From NCBI RefSeq assembly GCF_001618425.1, contig NZ_BDCU01000049.1, positions 1-64,000 of the forward strand: 64,000 nt of DNA. The letters run 5' to 3'. Below are positions 1-9,240 of the stretch, piece by piece. Under the pieces are notes generated by a model that saw nothing but the letters and a program-made list of their open reading frames with translations, was not told the DNA's origin and did not search any database. A program made the position numbers and the translations under genes. How positions within the stretch are numbered: position 1 is the stretch's first letter; every line of letters begins with the position of its first letter. The stretch is from Nocardia fusca NBRC 14340 (lineage in GTDB: Bacteria > Actinomycetota > Actinomycetes > Mycobacteriales > Mycobacteriaceae).

Positions 1-204
1 ACCATGGAGGTAGACCATCCGGAATAGACAGAAGGTGCACGCCGGCGTGCGCCTCGACCGGCCTGGGTAGGTTCACGACTCTGTCAGTGCTCAATGGTCG
101 CCGGTCTCTGGACGGTCGGCCGCACACGCTCAGTCGCTGCGCTCCTTCGCTCTGTCGCTCCAGAACCGGGGGCGGGCCCCGACCACGGATGCCGGCCATT
201 CGGG
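1..204. repeat. Dispersed repeat unit at window edge (copy A)
   Basis: The window opens inside a repeat. Positions 4-184 match, with scattered differences, the 180-181 base units in tandem at 58044-58404. They share the start GGAGGTAGACCATCCGG, the middle part CTCAGTCGCTGCGCTCC, and the end GGGCGGGCCCCGACC. A degenerate start of another unit follows to about 204. It lies upstream of the small membrane protein gene at 352. Whether more units precede it cannot be seen. Confidence 0.8.
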
Positions 205-351
205 GGTGAGGAAAGGGGTCTACGAAGCTGCGCCGGTCGGCCTTGGCTGGGCACGGTAAGCGGATGGTCGCCGACGGTTGCCCGCACCGCGCCGACCGGG
301 GATGTTTGTTTTGCCGCCACCGGGAAACACGGCGGCCAGGAGGGCGCAGCG

Positions 352-708
352 ATGACCAACGACGCGGAGAAACGCTGGTCCGACGACGGAAACTTCCGGC
401 GGGCCGTGCGCTACGCGCTCGTCGTGCTCGGGGTCGCGGCACTGGTCTGCGTGGGCACCGCGATCTGGGCGGCGACCGGGCGATGCCGTGACGCCGACGT
501 ACTGCTGTGCGACACCGCCGCCCAGACCGCTGTGCTCTTCGGGCCCGGTCTGGTGCTGCTCGCGGGCGGTATCGGCGCCTTCGTGGAGACCATCCGGGTC
601 TGGCGACGGGGTGGGCCCTGGCCCATCTGGCAGGGGGCGGGCTGGTTCCTCTTCCTGATCACGCTGTTCTACCTGGGAATCGGCGCGAGCACTGTCCCCG
701 CGGAGTGA
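352..708 (+). CDS. Small three-helix membrane protein, unknown
   Basis: The product is 118 residues and not a family I recognise. It has a short polar N-terminus (MTNDAEKRWSDDGNF) and three hydrophobic stretches at about residues 20-44, 60-84 and 95-115, so it should be an integral inner-membrane protein. Two cysteines (CRDADVLLC) fall in the first loop and could form a disulfide if that loop is outside. The ATG at 352 is chosen because GGCCAGGAGGGC lies just upstream; the frame stays open further upstream only through the repeat. It seems to be transcribed alone. Confidence 0.7.
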   Translation: MTNDAEKRWSDDGNFRRAVRYALVVLGVAALVCVGTAIWAATGRCRDADVLLCDTAAQTAVLFGPGLVLLAGGIGAFVETIRVWRRGGPWPIWQGAGWFLFLITLFYLGIGASTVPAE

Positions 709-868
709 CCGGCGGCCCGCACCGCCGGGCACATCTCCGGACCTGGTGAGGGCAACCGCCCGGTAGCCCTGCTATCTCCGCGGTACCTGTGGCAGACTTT
801 CCAGGACTGCTCGGACTACGGCCGCTCGACGACCGTGCGCGGAAGGTGATGCGGGAATTGAGATCGCG

Positions 869-2422
869 ATGGACCTGATCGCCATCGAGGGCCGGGTGGC
901 TGCGGACCGGCTCGCGGCGCGGGACCGAACACCGGAGGCAGAACTCCAGCTGGCCACCAGTCTGTGTGAGCTCGCCTCGGCCTATCTGGCCACCCAGACC
1001 GACGGTTCGGTGCGCAACCGGGTGGCCGGCGCGCTGGAGCCCGCGCAGGAAGCGGTGATGATCCGGCTGCGCTGGTTCACCTCCGGTCATGTGTCCGCGG
1101 TGTTCGCCAACCAGGTCCAGGACACGCTGCGGCTGCTGGAGCAGGCCGCCCGTGCCATCGGCCATCGTGAACTGGCGACCGCCACTATTCGCGACGCCTG
1201 CAACGCCTACACCCGGGTGGCGCACGAATATCCGAACGCCGCGGGGGTCTGCGCGGACGGCCTGTCGAAATGCGGTGTGTGGCTGTGCCGGCTGGACCCG
1301 GGCGCGGCCGTGGTGGCCACCAACGAGGCGGTCCGCATCCGCGCCACCCTGTTCGAGGCCGATCCGGAACAGTCCCGGAAATACCTCGCCACCCTGAACA
1401 CCCTGCTGCGCACCCTGATGGTGGGCCGGCAGCGTAAGCAGGCGGTGGCCATGTACCGCGAACGCTACACCGCGCTCACCACCGCGGCCATGGCGTCGCA
1501 GCTGCGGAACCTGAAGATCGAGGAGATCGGTTTCACCACGAAAACGCAGGCCGCCCTGCGGAAGCTGGAATGCCGGACCCTCGAGCGCGCCGGTTACCTG
1601 ACCCAGCAGCAGATCCTGTATCAAAGCGCCGGGGATCTGGCCACGATCGAGGAGATCAACTGGCAGCTCGCGCTGGTCGGGCTGAAACCGCTGGTGGCCG
1701 GGGCGATGCCGGACCAGCCGGCCAAACCGGTGGAGATCGGCTCGTCGTTCGGGGCGTTGAGCGTGCTGTGCTCGGCACCGGATGCGCTGGAGCAGGTGCG
1801 CGAGGCGATCGTCGCCGCGTTCACCGCGGCCGGCGCCGAACCGGTGGATATCAATACCGCCTACGGCGTGGACAAGGCGCACTGGGGCACCCGGGATCCC
1901 CAGCTGAACACCACCACCGAACTCGGTGAGGACATCGTCCTGATCGAGCGCATGTCGGGCAGCTGGATCGCGGTGAAGAGCCTCAAATGGGAGCTGACTC
2001 CGGTGGCGAAGAATCCGCTGGCGCTGGCCCTCTCACAGCAGTGGCCGGTGCTGAGTGTGACGAGCACCGAGAATCTGGCCTACGAGTTGTGCTGGTACGA
2101 GCAGGGTTCGGCCACCCAGTACGCGGCGCTCGGCCGGCCCGCCGAACCGGTCGCCCTGGACACTCCGCTGGCGCCGTTGGATTTCGGCAAACTCGCCGAC
2201 TACGGCGCGGATTACGCCTCGGAGACCCAGATCCGCTCCGCGTTCGGGAATGCCACCATGTTCGCCAAACTCACCGAACTCCCGGCCAGTGGTATCCGGC
2301 AGGCCGCCGAGGCGCAGCCGCTGGCCGGATACGGCGAACGGGTGCTGTGTTTCCGGGCCGCGGGCACGAAACGCGCGGCTACGGCGGGCAGTGGCAACCG
2401 GGCACGGGCAATTCCCGAATAA
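869..2422 (+). CDS. Helical-repeat (TPR-like) protein, unknown function
   Basis: The product is 517 residues with no signal peptide or membrane segment. Residues 1 to about 280 are alanine- and leucine-rich helical pairs with TPR spacing (for example CELASAYLATQ and ACNAYTRVAHEYP). The remaining 230 residues look like a mixed alpha/beta domain with no motif I can name. A scaffold or regulatory role is possible but unproven. It is about 200 bases upstream of, and co-directional with, the first conservon module, but that module has its own upstream element, so co-transcription is uncertain. Confidence 0.6.
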   Translation: MDLIAIEGRVAADRLAARDRTPEAELQLATSLCELASAYLATQTDGSVRNRVAGALEPAQEAVMIRLRWFTSGHVSAVFANQVQDTLRLLEQAARAIGHRELATATIRDACNAYTRVAHEYPNAAGVCADGLSKCGVWLCRLDPGAAVVATNEAVRIRATLFEADPEQSRKYLATLNTLLRTLMVGRQRKQAVAMYRERYTALTTAAMASQLRNLKIEEIGFTTKTQAALRKLECRTLERAGYLTQQQILYQSAGDLATIEEINWQLALVGLKPLVAGAMPDQPAKPVEIGSSFGALSVLCSAPDALEQVREAIVAAFTAAGAEPVDINTAYGVDKAHWGTRDPQLNTTTELGEDIVLIERMSGSWIAVKSLKWELTPVAKNPLALALSQQWPVLSVTSTENLAYELCWYEQGSATQYAALGRPAEPVALDTPLAPLDFGKLADYGADYASETQIRSAFGNATMFAKLTELPASGIRQAAEAQPLAGYGERVLCFRAAGTKRAATAGSGNRARAIPE

Positions 2423-2528
2423 ACCGTAACGTCCCGGCTTCGATACCCGAAAAGAATGCCTGGTGAGAGTAGTGGTTTTCGAGACTGAAACGCATTGCTT
2501 TCGCTAATGTCTGGTACCGGAGTACGAC

Positions 2529-2551
2529 GCATTGCCGGGAGACCGCAGTGC
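2529..2551 (+). promoter_or_regulatory. Palindromic upstream element of conservon module 1
   Basis: GCATTGCCG (2529-2537) and CCGCAGTGC (2543-2551) form an imperfect inverted repeat (7 of 9 paired) with a 5-base spacer, ending 72 bases before the GTG at 2624. The same element, in perfect form, lies at nearly the same distance before module 2. A second shared motif, GCTTTCGCTA, lies 32 bases upstream at 2497. Conservation between the two modules suggests an operator or promoter element. Confidence 0.55.
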
Positions 2552-2623
2552 CGGGATAGTTGGGCGGTGAGCCGGCGGCGATGATGCTGTTTCGCGCCAT
2601 CCCCGGGAACGAGTTGATCTACT

Positions 2624-5041
2624 GTGTCCAAGCGGCTGCCTCTCCCCGAGTTCGCATCGACTTCCCGTTCCGCACCGAGTCGAACGCGCGGCCGCGTCGG
2701 TATTCGGACCCGTCTGCTCGCTATCGTGCTCATCACCAGCATCACGCTGCTCACGGTCGCCATCGTCGCCGCGGGTTATCTGGTGAAATCCGGTCGGCAG
2801 GCGCAGGAATGGGCAGATCTGGCCAGTAGCACCACCACTCCCGCCATTCTGATGGTGCAGGGTCTCGAAGAGGAACGGCGCCTGTCGCTGCTGTATCTGG
2901 CGGGCGATCCCGGGGCCGCGCCGGCGCTCGCGGACGCCCGCACCCGCTCCGATATCGCCGTGGCCGAGGTCACCGCGAAGGGCGACGCCGCCCAGCGGCT
3001 CGATCCCGACGGCTCGGCCGGCCAGCTCGAGGGCTACCGCAAACTCTTCGAGGCCGTGCCGAACCTGCGCGCGGCCATCGACGCGCGCGCGATCCCCCGG
3101 GAAGAAGCGTTCGGGTTCTTCAGCTCGGTGATCGACACCATCATCGGGGCGTCGGTGCTGGCGGCCCGGGTCGCGCCCGACGCCGGTGTCGGTATCGCGC
3201 TCAACTACGGTGTCGAACCACTGCGGGCGGCCGAGGCATTGTCGAAGGCCGACACCCTCGGCGCCGTCGCGGTGACTCTCGGTGAGCTCACCGACGCGCA
3301 GTTGGTGGAATTCAACCGGCACGTCGGCGAATTCCGCGGCGAGGTCGCGTATTCCGCCACGGTGCTCGAAGGCGACCGGCTGGCCCAGTTGCAGGCCCTC
3401 ACCGCCTCGCCGGCCTGGCAGCAGCTGATCGCCGTACAGGACGCCGTCATGCTGCGCGGGGCGGTCGCGGCCGACGACTCGGAAAGCGAGGACTCCACGA
3501 CCGGACGTACCGGTTCCGGTTCCGGCACCACCGACGAGTCCACCGACTCCGATACGCCGGCCCTGCCGTTGACCGTCGCGGACTGGCAGCGGGTTTCCGG
3601 CGAGGTCGTGGCCGCCCTGCTGAAACTCTGGGAGGGACAGAGCGCCGACGCCCACGCCATCGGCCGCGCCCAGGGTGCCGACACGGCCAACCGCTCGCTG
3701 GCCGGCGGCGCCGCGGTCCTGGGTATCACGGCGCTGGCGTTCCTGGCCGCACTCGTGCTGGCCAACCGGTTCATCGCCCGGATGCGCCGCCTGCGCGACG
3801 ACACCCTGAAACTCGCCGACGAGCGGCTGCCCGACATCATGGACCGGCTCGATCGCGGCGAGAACATCGATACGGCCGCCGAGGTCGCGCGCCTGGACTT
3901 CGGTACCGACGAGCTCGGCGAAGTGGCCGACGCGTTCAACCGTGCACAGGTCGCGGCCGTTTCCGCGGCCGTGGCCGAATCCAAGACCCGGGCCGGCTTC
4001 CATACCGTGTTCCTCAATATCGCCCACCGCAACCAGCTGGCCGTACACCGCCAGCTCGCCCTGCTGGACAAGGCCGAACGTCAGGAGGAGAACGCCGACC
4101 AGCTCGAACTGCTGTTCCAGCTGGACCATCTGGCCACCCGCGCCCGCCGGCACGCCGAGAACCTCATCGTGCTCGGCGGCGAACAGTCGGGCCGCCGCTG
4201 GCGCAACCCGGTTCCGCTGTGGGAACTCATCCGCGGCGCGGTCGCGGAGAGCCAGGACTACACCCGGATCCACACCGGGCGCGTACCCGATGTGCTCATC
4301 GCCGGGAAAGCCGTGGCCGACCTGATCCATCTGCTCGCGGAGCTGATGGACAATGCCACGGCGTTCTCGCCGCCGGAATCCCAGGTCGAGGTATCGGCCT
4401 CCGTCGTCGGCCGCGGGGTCGCGGTCGAGGTCGCCGATCAGGGACTGGGGATGACCGCGGAGGAGATCGCCGAACGCAACGCCCTGCTGGCCGAACCACC
4501 GGATTTCGGGGTGGCGGCACTCACCGGCGATACCCGTCTCGGCCTCTTCGTGGTGGCCACGCTGGCGGCCCGCCACGGTGTCACGGTGCGTCTGACGGAT
4601 TCCGTGTACGGCGGCATCAAGGCGATCGCGCTGATCCCGACCGCGCTCACCGAATCCGGCGGCCCGGCCCGGCCCGGCCGTCCGGCTCTGGAGCCCGCGG
4701 CCGCCGCCCCCGGCACCTCGGCCAACGGGTCCGCCGCACCGGCCGCCGCCCTCGCACCGCCCCGGCCCGCCGATTCGCAACCCATGTCCGTGATCTCCCA
4801 GCCCCGCCCGGACGAGGGAGCACGCCCGGCCCTGCCGCGCCGGCAGCGGCAGTCCATCGAGGCGGATACGGGGGTCATCCCGGTCGTCGATATGCCGCGC
4901 ACCCGCACTCCCGAGCAGGCCCGGAACCTGATGTCCGCCATCGAGAGCGGTTCGCGGTCCGGCCGCCACCCCCATACCGACTCGCCCACGACCGATCACA
5001 CTCCAGAAGAAGGCAACGATGACCACTCCCCCGCGCACTGA
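2624..5041 (+). CDS. Nitrate/nitrite-sensor-type histidine kinase-like ATPase (CvnA-like, module 1)
   Basis: The product is 805 residues: a first membrane helix at about 28-50, an extracytoplasmic NIT-type sensor region to about 330 containing a Ser/Thr/Gly/Asp-rich linker near 287-311, a second helix near 355-380, a HAMP-like stretch, an H-box-like region (NIAHRNQ, about 465), and a HATPase domain with an N box (LMDNATAF, about 573) and G box (DQGLGM, about 605). The last 150 residues are Pro/Ala-rich and end with RTPEQARNLMSAIE, typical of these actinobacterial kinases. The GTG start follows a 5' region conserved with module 2. It overlaps the Roadblock gene by 23 bases. As in other CvnA proteins, true histidine kinase activity is not assured. 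Confidence 0.85.
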   Translation: MSKRLPLPEFASTSRSAPSRTRGRVGIRTRLLAIVLITSITLLTVAIVAAGYLVKSGRQAQEWADLASSTTTPAILMVQGLEEERRLSLLYLAGDPGAAPALADARTRSDIAVAEVTAKGDAAQRLDPDGSAGQLEGYRKLFEAVPNLRAAIDARAIPREEAFGFFSSVIDTIIGASVLAARVAPDAGVGIALNYGVEPLRAAEALSKADTLGAVAVTLGELTDAQLVEFNRHVGEFRGEVAYSATVLEGDRLAQLQALTASPAWQQLIAVQDAVMLRGAVAADDSESEDSTTGRTGSGSGTTDESTDSDTPALPLTVADWQRVSGEVVAALLKLWEGQSADAHAIGRAQGADTANRSLAGGAAVLGITALAFLAALVLANRFIARMRRLRDDTLKLADERLPDIMDRLDRGENIDTAAEVARLDFGTDELGEVADAFNRAQVAAVSAAVAESKTRAGFHTVFLNIAHRNQLAVHRQLALLDKAERQEENADQLELLFQLDHLATRARRHAENLIVLGGEQSGRRWRNPVPLWELIRGAVAESQDYTRIHTGRVPDVLIAGKAVADLIHLLAELMDNATAFSPPESQVEVSASVVGRGVAVEVADQGLGMTAEEIAERNALLAEPPDFGVAALTGDTRLGLFVVATLAARHGVTVRLTDSVYGGIKAIALIPTALTESGGPARPGRPALEPAAAAPGTSANGSAAPAAALAPPRPADSQPMSVISQPRPDEGARPALPRRQRQSIEADTGVIPVVDMPRTRTPEQARNLMSAIESGSRSGRHPHTDSPTTDHTPEEGNDDHSPAH

Positions 5042-5435
5042 CCTGAGCTGGCTGCTGGAAGAACTGGTGAGCGGACTGCCGGACGCCGAATCCGCGGTCC
5101 TGCTGTCCACCGACGGACTGCTGATGGGCCATTCGACGGGTCTGGACCGCACCGAAGCCGAGCGGTTCGCGGCGATGGCGTCGGCCTTCCACAGCCTGGC
5201 CCGTAGCGCCGGCAGCCATTTCAAGGCCGGCGGTGTCTGCCAGACCGTGGTCGAACTCGACCGCGCGGTCCTGTTCATCACCGCCGCCGGTGCCAACGCC
5301 TGCCTCGCACTGCTGGCCACCGAATCCGCGAATATGGGCATGGTCGCGTTCGAGATGAACCGAACCGTCCAGCGGGTCGGCAGCCATCTGGCCGTCGACT
5401 CGCGCCCGCGGCCGAGCGGGGCGAGACAGCCGTGA
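5019..5435 (+). CDS. Roadblock/LC7 domain protein (CvnB-like, module 1)
   Basis: The product is 138 residues, the usual length for an actinobacterial Roadblock/LC7 protein. These MglB-like proteins regulate small Ras-like GTPases; in conservons CvnB works with the CvnD GTPase. Visible hallmarks are LSWLLEELVSGLPDAE at the N-terminus and LLSTDGLLMG in the first strands. The gene starts 23 bases inside the kinase gene and its stop overlaps the DUF742 start in GTGA, so translation is coupled. A 205-base stretch (5205-5409) is identical to the module 2 copy at 8629-8833, although flanking parts differ. Confidence 0.88.
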   Translation: MTTPPRTDLSWLLEELVSGLPDAESAVLLSTDGLLMGHSTGLDRTEAERFAAMASAFHSLARSAGSHFKAGGVCQTVVELDRAVLFITAAGANACLALLATESANMGMVAFEMNRTVQRVGSHLAVDSRPRPSGARQP

Positions 5436-5806
5436 ACGGGCCGCGCGAACCCTGGGAGGACGAGGAAGCCGGTCCGGTCGCACGGCTCTATGCGATGACC
5501 GGCGGCCGGGGTCGCACCGCGCGAACCGAACTCACCCTCGACACCATGGTGGTCGACGTCGGAGCCGGCTTCGCGCCGCGGCGGACCGATCCCGAATACG
5601 TCGATATCGTCCGGTTCTGCCGGATACCGCAATCGGTGGCGGAGGTCTCGGCGCAGTTGCGGATTCCGCTGGCCATGACCAAAGTGCTCGTCGGCGATCT
5701 GATCGATGACGGCCGGCTGGCCGTGCGGGCACCTGCCGAGATCACCGACAGCGCGCCCGATCTCGGTCTGTTGCGGGCCATCGCGAACAGCCTGCGGGGT
5801 GGTTGA
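5432..5806 (+). CDS. DUF742 protein (CvnC-like, module 1)
   Basis: The product is 124 residues of the DUF742 family, a winged-helix-like protein that is the third conservon member. Characteristic segments are GPVARLYAMTGGRGR at the N-terminus, a central VDIVRFCRIPQSVAEVSAQL helix pair, and LGLLRAIANSLRGG at the end. The GTG start overlaps the Roadblock stop by four bases. A CvnD-type GTPase would normally follow, but 270 bases of intergenic DNA and then a second kinase-like gene follow instead. Confidence 0.85.
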   Translation: MNGPREPWEDEEAGPVARLYAMTGGRGRTARTELTLDTMVVDVGAGFAPRRTDPEYVDIVRFCRIPQSVAEVSAQLRIPLAMTKVLVGDLIDDGRLAVRAPAEITDSAPDLGLLRAIANSLRGG

Positions 5807-5982
5807 GACCGGCTACCACGATCGCCACGGCCCCGACCTGGCACCCCGGGTTTCGAACGATGACCCTTTAACATTTCGGCGGCTTCTGTAGCCGCGCTCA
5901 CACCGATACCCCGAGCCCCACTCGGTGAGACCGGTCTCCGGTAGGCGCCCGGCTTTCGCTATGGTCTCCGACGAGAGCTGAT

Positions 5983-6005
5983 GCATTGCCGGAGAACGGC
6001 AATGC
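5983..6005 (+). promoter_or_regulatory. Perfect palindrome upstream of conservon module 2
   Basis: GCATTGCCG (5983-5991), spacer GAGAA, and CGGCAATGC (5997-6005) form a perfect 9-base inverted repeat ending 71 bases before the GTG at 6077. The equivalent in module 1 is at 2529-2551. The motif GCTTTCGCTA again lies 31 bases upstream (5952). It is probably a binding site for a dimeric regulator shared by both modules. Confidence 0.6.
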
Positions 6006-6076
6006 CGAGAACATTGGGTGACGCGCCGGTCACCGCGGTGTCGCACTGGCGCACGCCCGGAACGGGTTGATCTATC

Positions 6077-8465
6077 GTGGCTGTTCGGCGGCATCTGCCC
6101 GAAGTACTGGTGCGGGCGTTCCGTTCCGGCGCAGACGCGACTCGCGGCCGGCTGGGCATCCGCGCCCGCCTCCTGTCGATCGTGCTGATCACCAGCGTCA
6201 CCCTGGTCGTCGTCGGCGTCGGCGCCGCCGGGTACCTGGTCAAATCCAGTGTCATGGCGACCATCTGGGCAAATCTGATCAGTGGCACCACCACTCCGGT
6301 GATCTCGATGGTGCAGACCTTCGAGGAGGAGCGCCGGCTGTCCCTGCTGTATCTGGCCGGCGATCCGAGTGCAGCCGGCAGCCTGGCCGACGCGCGGAAA
6401 CGCTCCGATATCGCCCTCGCCGCGGTGATCGCCAAGGGCGAGGCGGCACAGCGCCTCAACCCGGACGGATCGGCCGCCGAACTCGAAACCTTCCGCCCGC
6501 TCTACAACCGGGTCCCCGGCGTGCGCACCGCGATCGACTCGCGTGCGATGCCGCACACCGAGGCGTTCGAATTCTTCAGCACCGTGATCGGCACGATCCC
6601 CAAGGCGTCGATGGTCGCGGCCCGGGTGGCGCCCGACGCCAAACTCGGTATCGCCCTCGGCTACGGTGTCGAGCCGCTGCGTGCCGCCGAGGCACTCTCC
6701 CAGGCCGACACCCTCGGTGCCGTCGCCCTCACCCGCGGCGAACTCACCACCGAGGAGTTGCTCGAGTTCACCCGCTACACCGGCGAAGTCCGCTCGCAGG
6801 TGGCCTATTCCGCCACGGTGCTGACCGGCTCACGGCTCGCTCAGCTGCGGGCAATCACGGATTCACCGGACTGGCAGCAGGTGACCGCCATGCAGGACGC
6901 AATAATCCTGCGCGGTCCCGTCCCCGCCGGTGACGCCACCGCGGAGACCTCCGATTCCGGCTACGACTCCGAGCAGTCCACGGAAACCGAGCCCGCTCCG
7001 CTACCGATGACGGTGCCCGCGTGGCAGGATGCCTCGGTGCGGGTGAGCGCGGCCCTGTTGAGCCTGTGGGAGAACCAGAGTCGCGATGCCCATGCCATCG
7101 CCCGGTCCGAGGGCACCGATACCGCCGGGATCTCCCTGATCGGCGGTATCGCGGTGCTGATCGTGACGGCGGTGGCGCTGCTGGCCGCGCTCATCGGCGC
7201 CAACCGGTTCATCGCGCGGATGCGCCGCCTGCGCGACGATACCCTGGAACTGGCGGATGTTCGTCTGCCCGATCTCATGCGGCGCCTCGACGACGGGGCC
7301 GAGATCGATACCGCCGCGGAGGTGGCACACCTGGACTTCGGCACCGACGAGCTCGGCGAAGTGGCCGACGCGTTCAACCGCGCACAGGTCGCGGCGGTTT
7401 CGGCCGCGGTGGCGGAGTCCAAGACCCGGGCGGGGTTCCGCACGGTCTTCCTCAATATCGCCCACCGCAACCAGCTGGCCGTACACCGCCAGCTCGCCCT
7501 GCTGGACAAGGCCGAACGTCAGGAGGAGAACGCCGACCAGCTCGAAGCTCCTCTTCGAACTCGACCATCTGGCCACTCGCGCCCGCCGGCACGCCGAGAA
7601 CCTCATCGTGCTCGGCGGTGAACAGCCGGGCCGCCGCTGGCGCAAACCGGTCCCGCTGTGGGACCTGATCCGGGGCGCGGCGGCGGAGAGCCAGGACTAC
7701 ACCCGTATCCACACCACACAGATTCCCGATCTGAAGATCACCGGCCCGGCCACCGCCGACCTCATCCACCTGCTCGCGGAGCTGATGGAGAACGCCACGA
7801 CCTTCTCGCCGCCGGAATCCCGCGTCGAGGTATCGGCCGCCGTCGTCGGCCGCGGCGTGGCGGTCGAGGTCGCCGACCGCGGTCTCGGTATGTCGGCGGA
7901 GGAGATCACCGAGCGTAACGAGCTGCTGGCCGAACCACCGGATTTCGGGGTGGCGGCGCTCACCGGGGAGACCCGTCTCGGCCTGTTCGTGGTGGCCACC
8001 CTGGCGGCCCGCCACGGTGTCTCGGTGCGGCTGGCGGATTCGGTCTACGGCGGGATCAAGGCCGTGGTGGTGATCCCGGCCGCGCTCATCGAGACCGCGG
8101 GCGCCACCGAACCGCCCGCCGAGCCCGCCTACGCCGCGGCGACCACTGCCCCCTCCGCCGGCACCGCGACCGATGACAGCGCTGCCCCGCGGCCGCAGGC
8201 CACCGCCGCGCCGCCGGGCACCACCGCACCCGGTGACGGCACCCGTCCCGCGCTCCCGCGCCGACGCCGACAGCTTGCCGAACCGGAGGCCGCCGAAACG
8301 CCGGTCACCGAGGAGACCCCGCGGACGCGCACACCGGAACAAGCTCGCAATCTGATGGCCGCCATCGAAGGCGGCACCCGGTCCGGACGCCACCCGCGTC
8401 CCGATCCGACCGCGGCCGATCGGCCCCGACAGGAAGGCGACGATGACAACTCCTCCGCGCACTGA
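6077..8465 (+). pseudogene. NIT-type histidine kinase-like gene (CvnA-like, module 2), frameshifted
   Basis: This is a second copy of the module 1 kinase gene with the same order: membrane helix, NIT-type sensor, helix, H-box-like region, HATPase, Pro-rich tail ending RTPEQARNLMAAIEGG. The reading frame breaks after NADQLE at about residue 490: an extra G at 7547 turns the expected ELLFELD into EAPLRTR, and translation would stop at 7621. Downstream, the other frame continues intact to 8465 through the HATPase domain (LMENATTF, DRGLGM). The 99 bases before the insertion (7448-7546) are identical to 4010-4108 in module 1. The break could be a true mutation, a base-calling or assembly error, or a recent recombination scar. 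Confidence 0.75.
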
Positions 8466-8859
8466 CCTGAGCTGGCTGCTGGAAGAACTGGTGAGCGGAC
8501 TGCCGGATGCCGAATCGGCGGTCCTGCTGTCCACCGACGGACTGCTGATGGGGCGCTCGGCGGGGCTGGATCAGACCGAGGCGGAGCGGTTCGCGGCGAT
8601 GGCGTCGGCCTTCCACAGCCTGGCCCGCAGCGCCGGCAGCCATTTCAAGGCCGGCGGTGTCTGCCAGACCGTGGTCGAACTCGACCGCGCGGTCCTGTTC
8701 ATCACCGCCGCCGGTGCCAACGCCTGCCTCGCACTGCTGGCCACCGAATCCGCGAATATGGGCATGGTCGCGTTCGAGATGAACCGAACCGTCCAGCGGG
8801 TCGGCAGCCATCTGGCCGTCGACTCGCGCCCGCACGCGAACGGCGCGCCGCAGCCGTGA
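8443..8859 (+). CDS. Roadblock/LC7 domain protein (CvnB-like, module 2)
   Basis: The product is 138 residues and nearly identical to the module 1 protein. Differences cluster near LLMGRSAGLDQTE (module 1 has LLMGHSTGLDRTE) and at the C-terminal tail (HANGAPQP against RPSGARQP). The predicted role is as a GTPase regulator of the MglB/CvnB type. It overlaps the end of the kinase frame by 23 bases and the DUF742 start by four, the same spacing as in module 1. The near identity points to recent homogenisation rather than plain old duplication. Confidence 0.88.
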   Translation: MTTPPRTDLSWLLEELVSGLPDAESAVLLSTDGLLMGRSAGLDQTEAERFAAMASAFHSLARSAGSHFKAGGVCQTVVELDRAVLFITAAGANACLALLATESANMGMVAFEMNRTVQRVGSHLAVDSRPHANGAPQP

Positions 8860-9230
8860 GCGGCCCGCACGACGACGACTGGGACGAGGAGGACGCCGGT
8901 CCCGTCGTACGCCTCTACGCGGTGACCCGGGGCCGCGGCCGCGCCTCGCGCAGCGACCTCACCCTGGACACCATGGTGGTCGACGCCTCGCCCGGACTGG
9001 CCTCGCGGCGGACGGAACCGGAATACGTCGAGATCGTCCGCCTGTGCCGGGTCGCGCAATCGGTGGCGGAGGTGTCGGCGCAACTGCGCGTTCCGCTCGC
9101 GCTGACCAAGGTCCTCATCGGTGATCTCGTCGACGACGGTCGCCTGCTGGTCCGCGCCCCGGCCGAGACCGGCGACACCGCCGATCTCGGCCTCCTGCGG
9201 ACCATCGCGAACAGTCTGCGCGGCGGCTGA
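8856..9230 (+). CDS. DUF742 protein (CvnC-like, module 2)
   Basis: The product is 124 residues with the DUF742 layout: GPVVRLYAVTRGRGRA near the start, VEIVRLCRVAQSVAEVSAQL in the middle, LGLLRTIANSLRGG at the end. It is more diverged from its module 1 partner than the two Roadblock proteins are from each other. It starts on a GTG overlapping the previous stop. It is the last gene of the module and meets the GMC oxidoreductase gene tail to tail with a 10-base gap, so no GTPase gene follows on this strand. Confidence 0.85.
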   Translation: MSGPHDDDWDEEDAGPVVRLYAVTRGRGRASRSDLTLDTMVVDASPGLASRRTEPEYVEIVRLCRVAQSVAEVSAQLRVPLALTKVLIGDLVDDGRLLVRAPAETGDTADLGLLRTIANSLRGG

Positions 9231-9240
9231 GCCGAACCGA

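Noticed and set aside
2504..5632. A 1042-codon open frame on the minus strand over the first conservon module
   Set aside because: It lies antisense to genes with clear family matches; long antisense frames are normal in high-GC coding DNA, and its translation is low-complexity Arg/Gly/Asp.
6077..7621. Treating the 514-residue product as a complete sensor protein
   Set aside because: Homology continues in another frame after one inserted base, so this end is a frameshift product and not a natural C-terminus.
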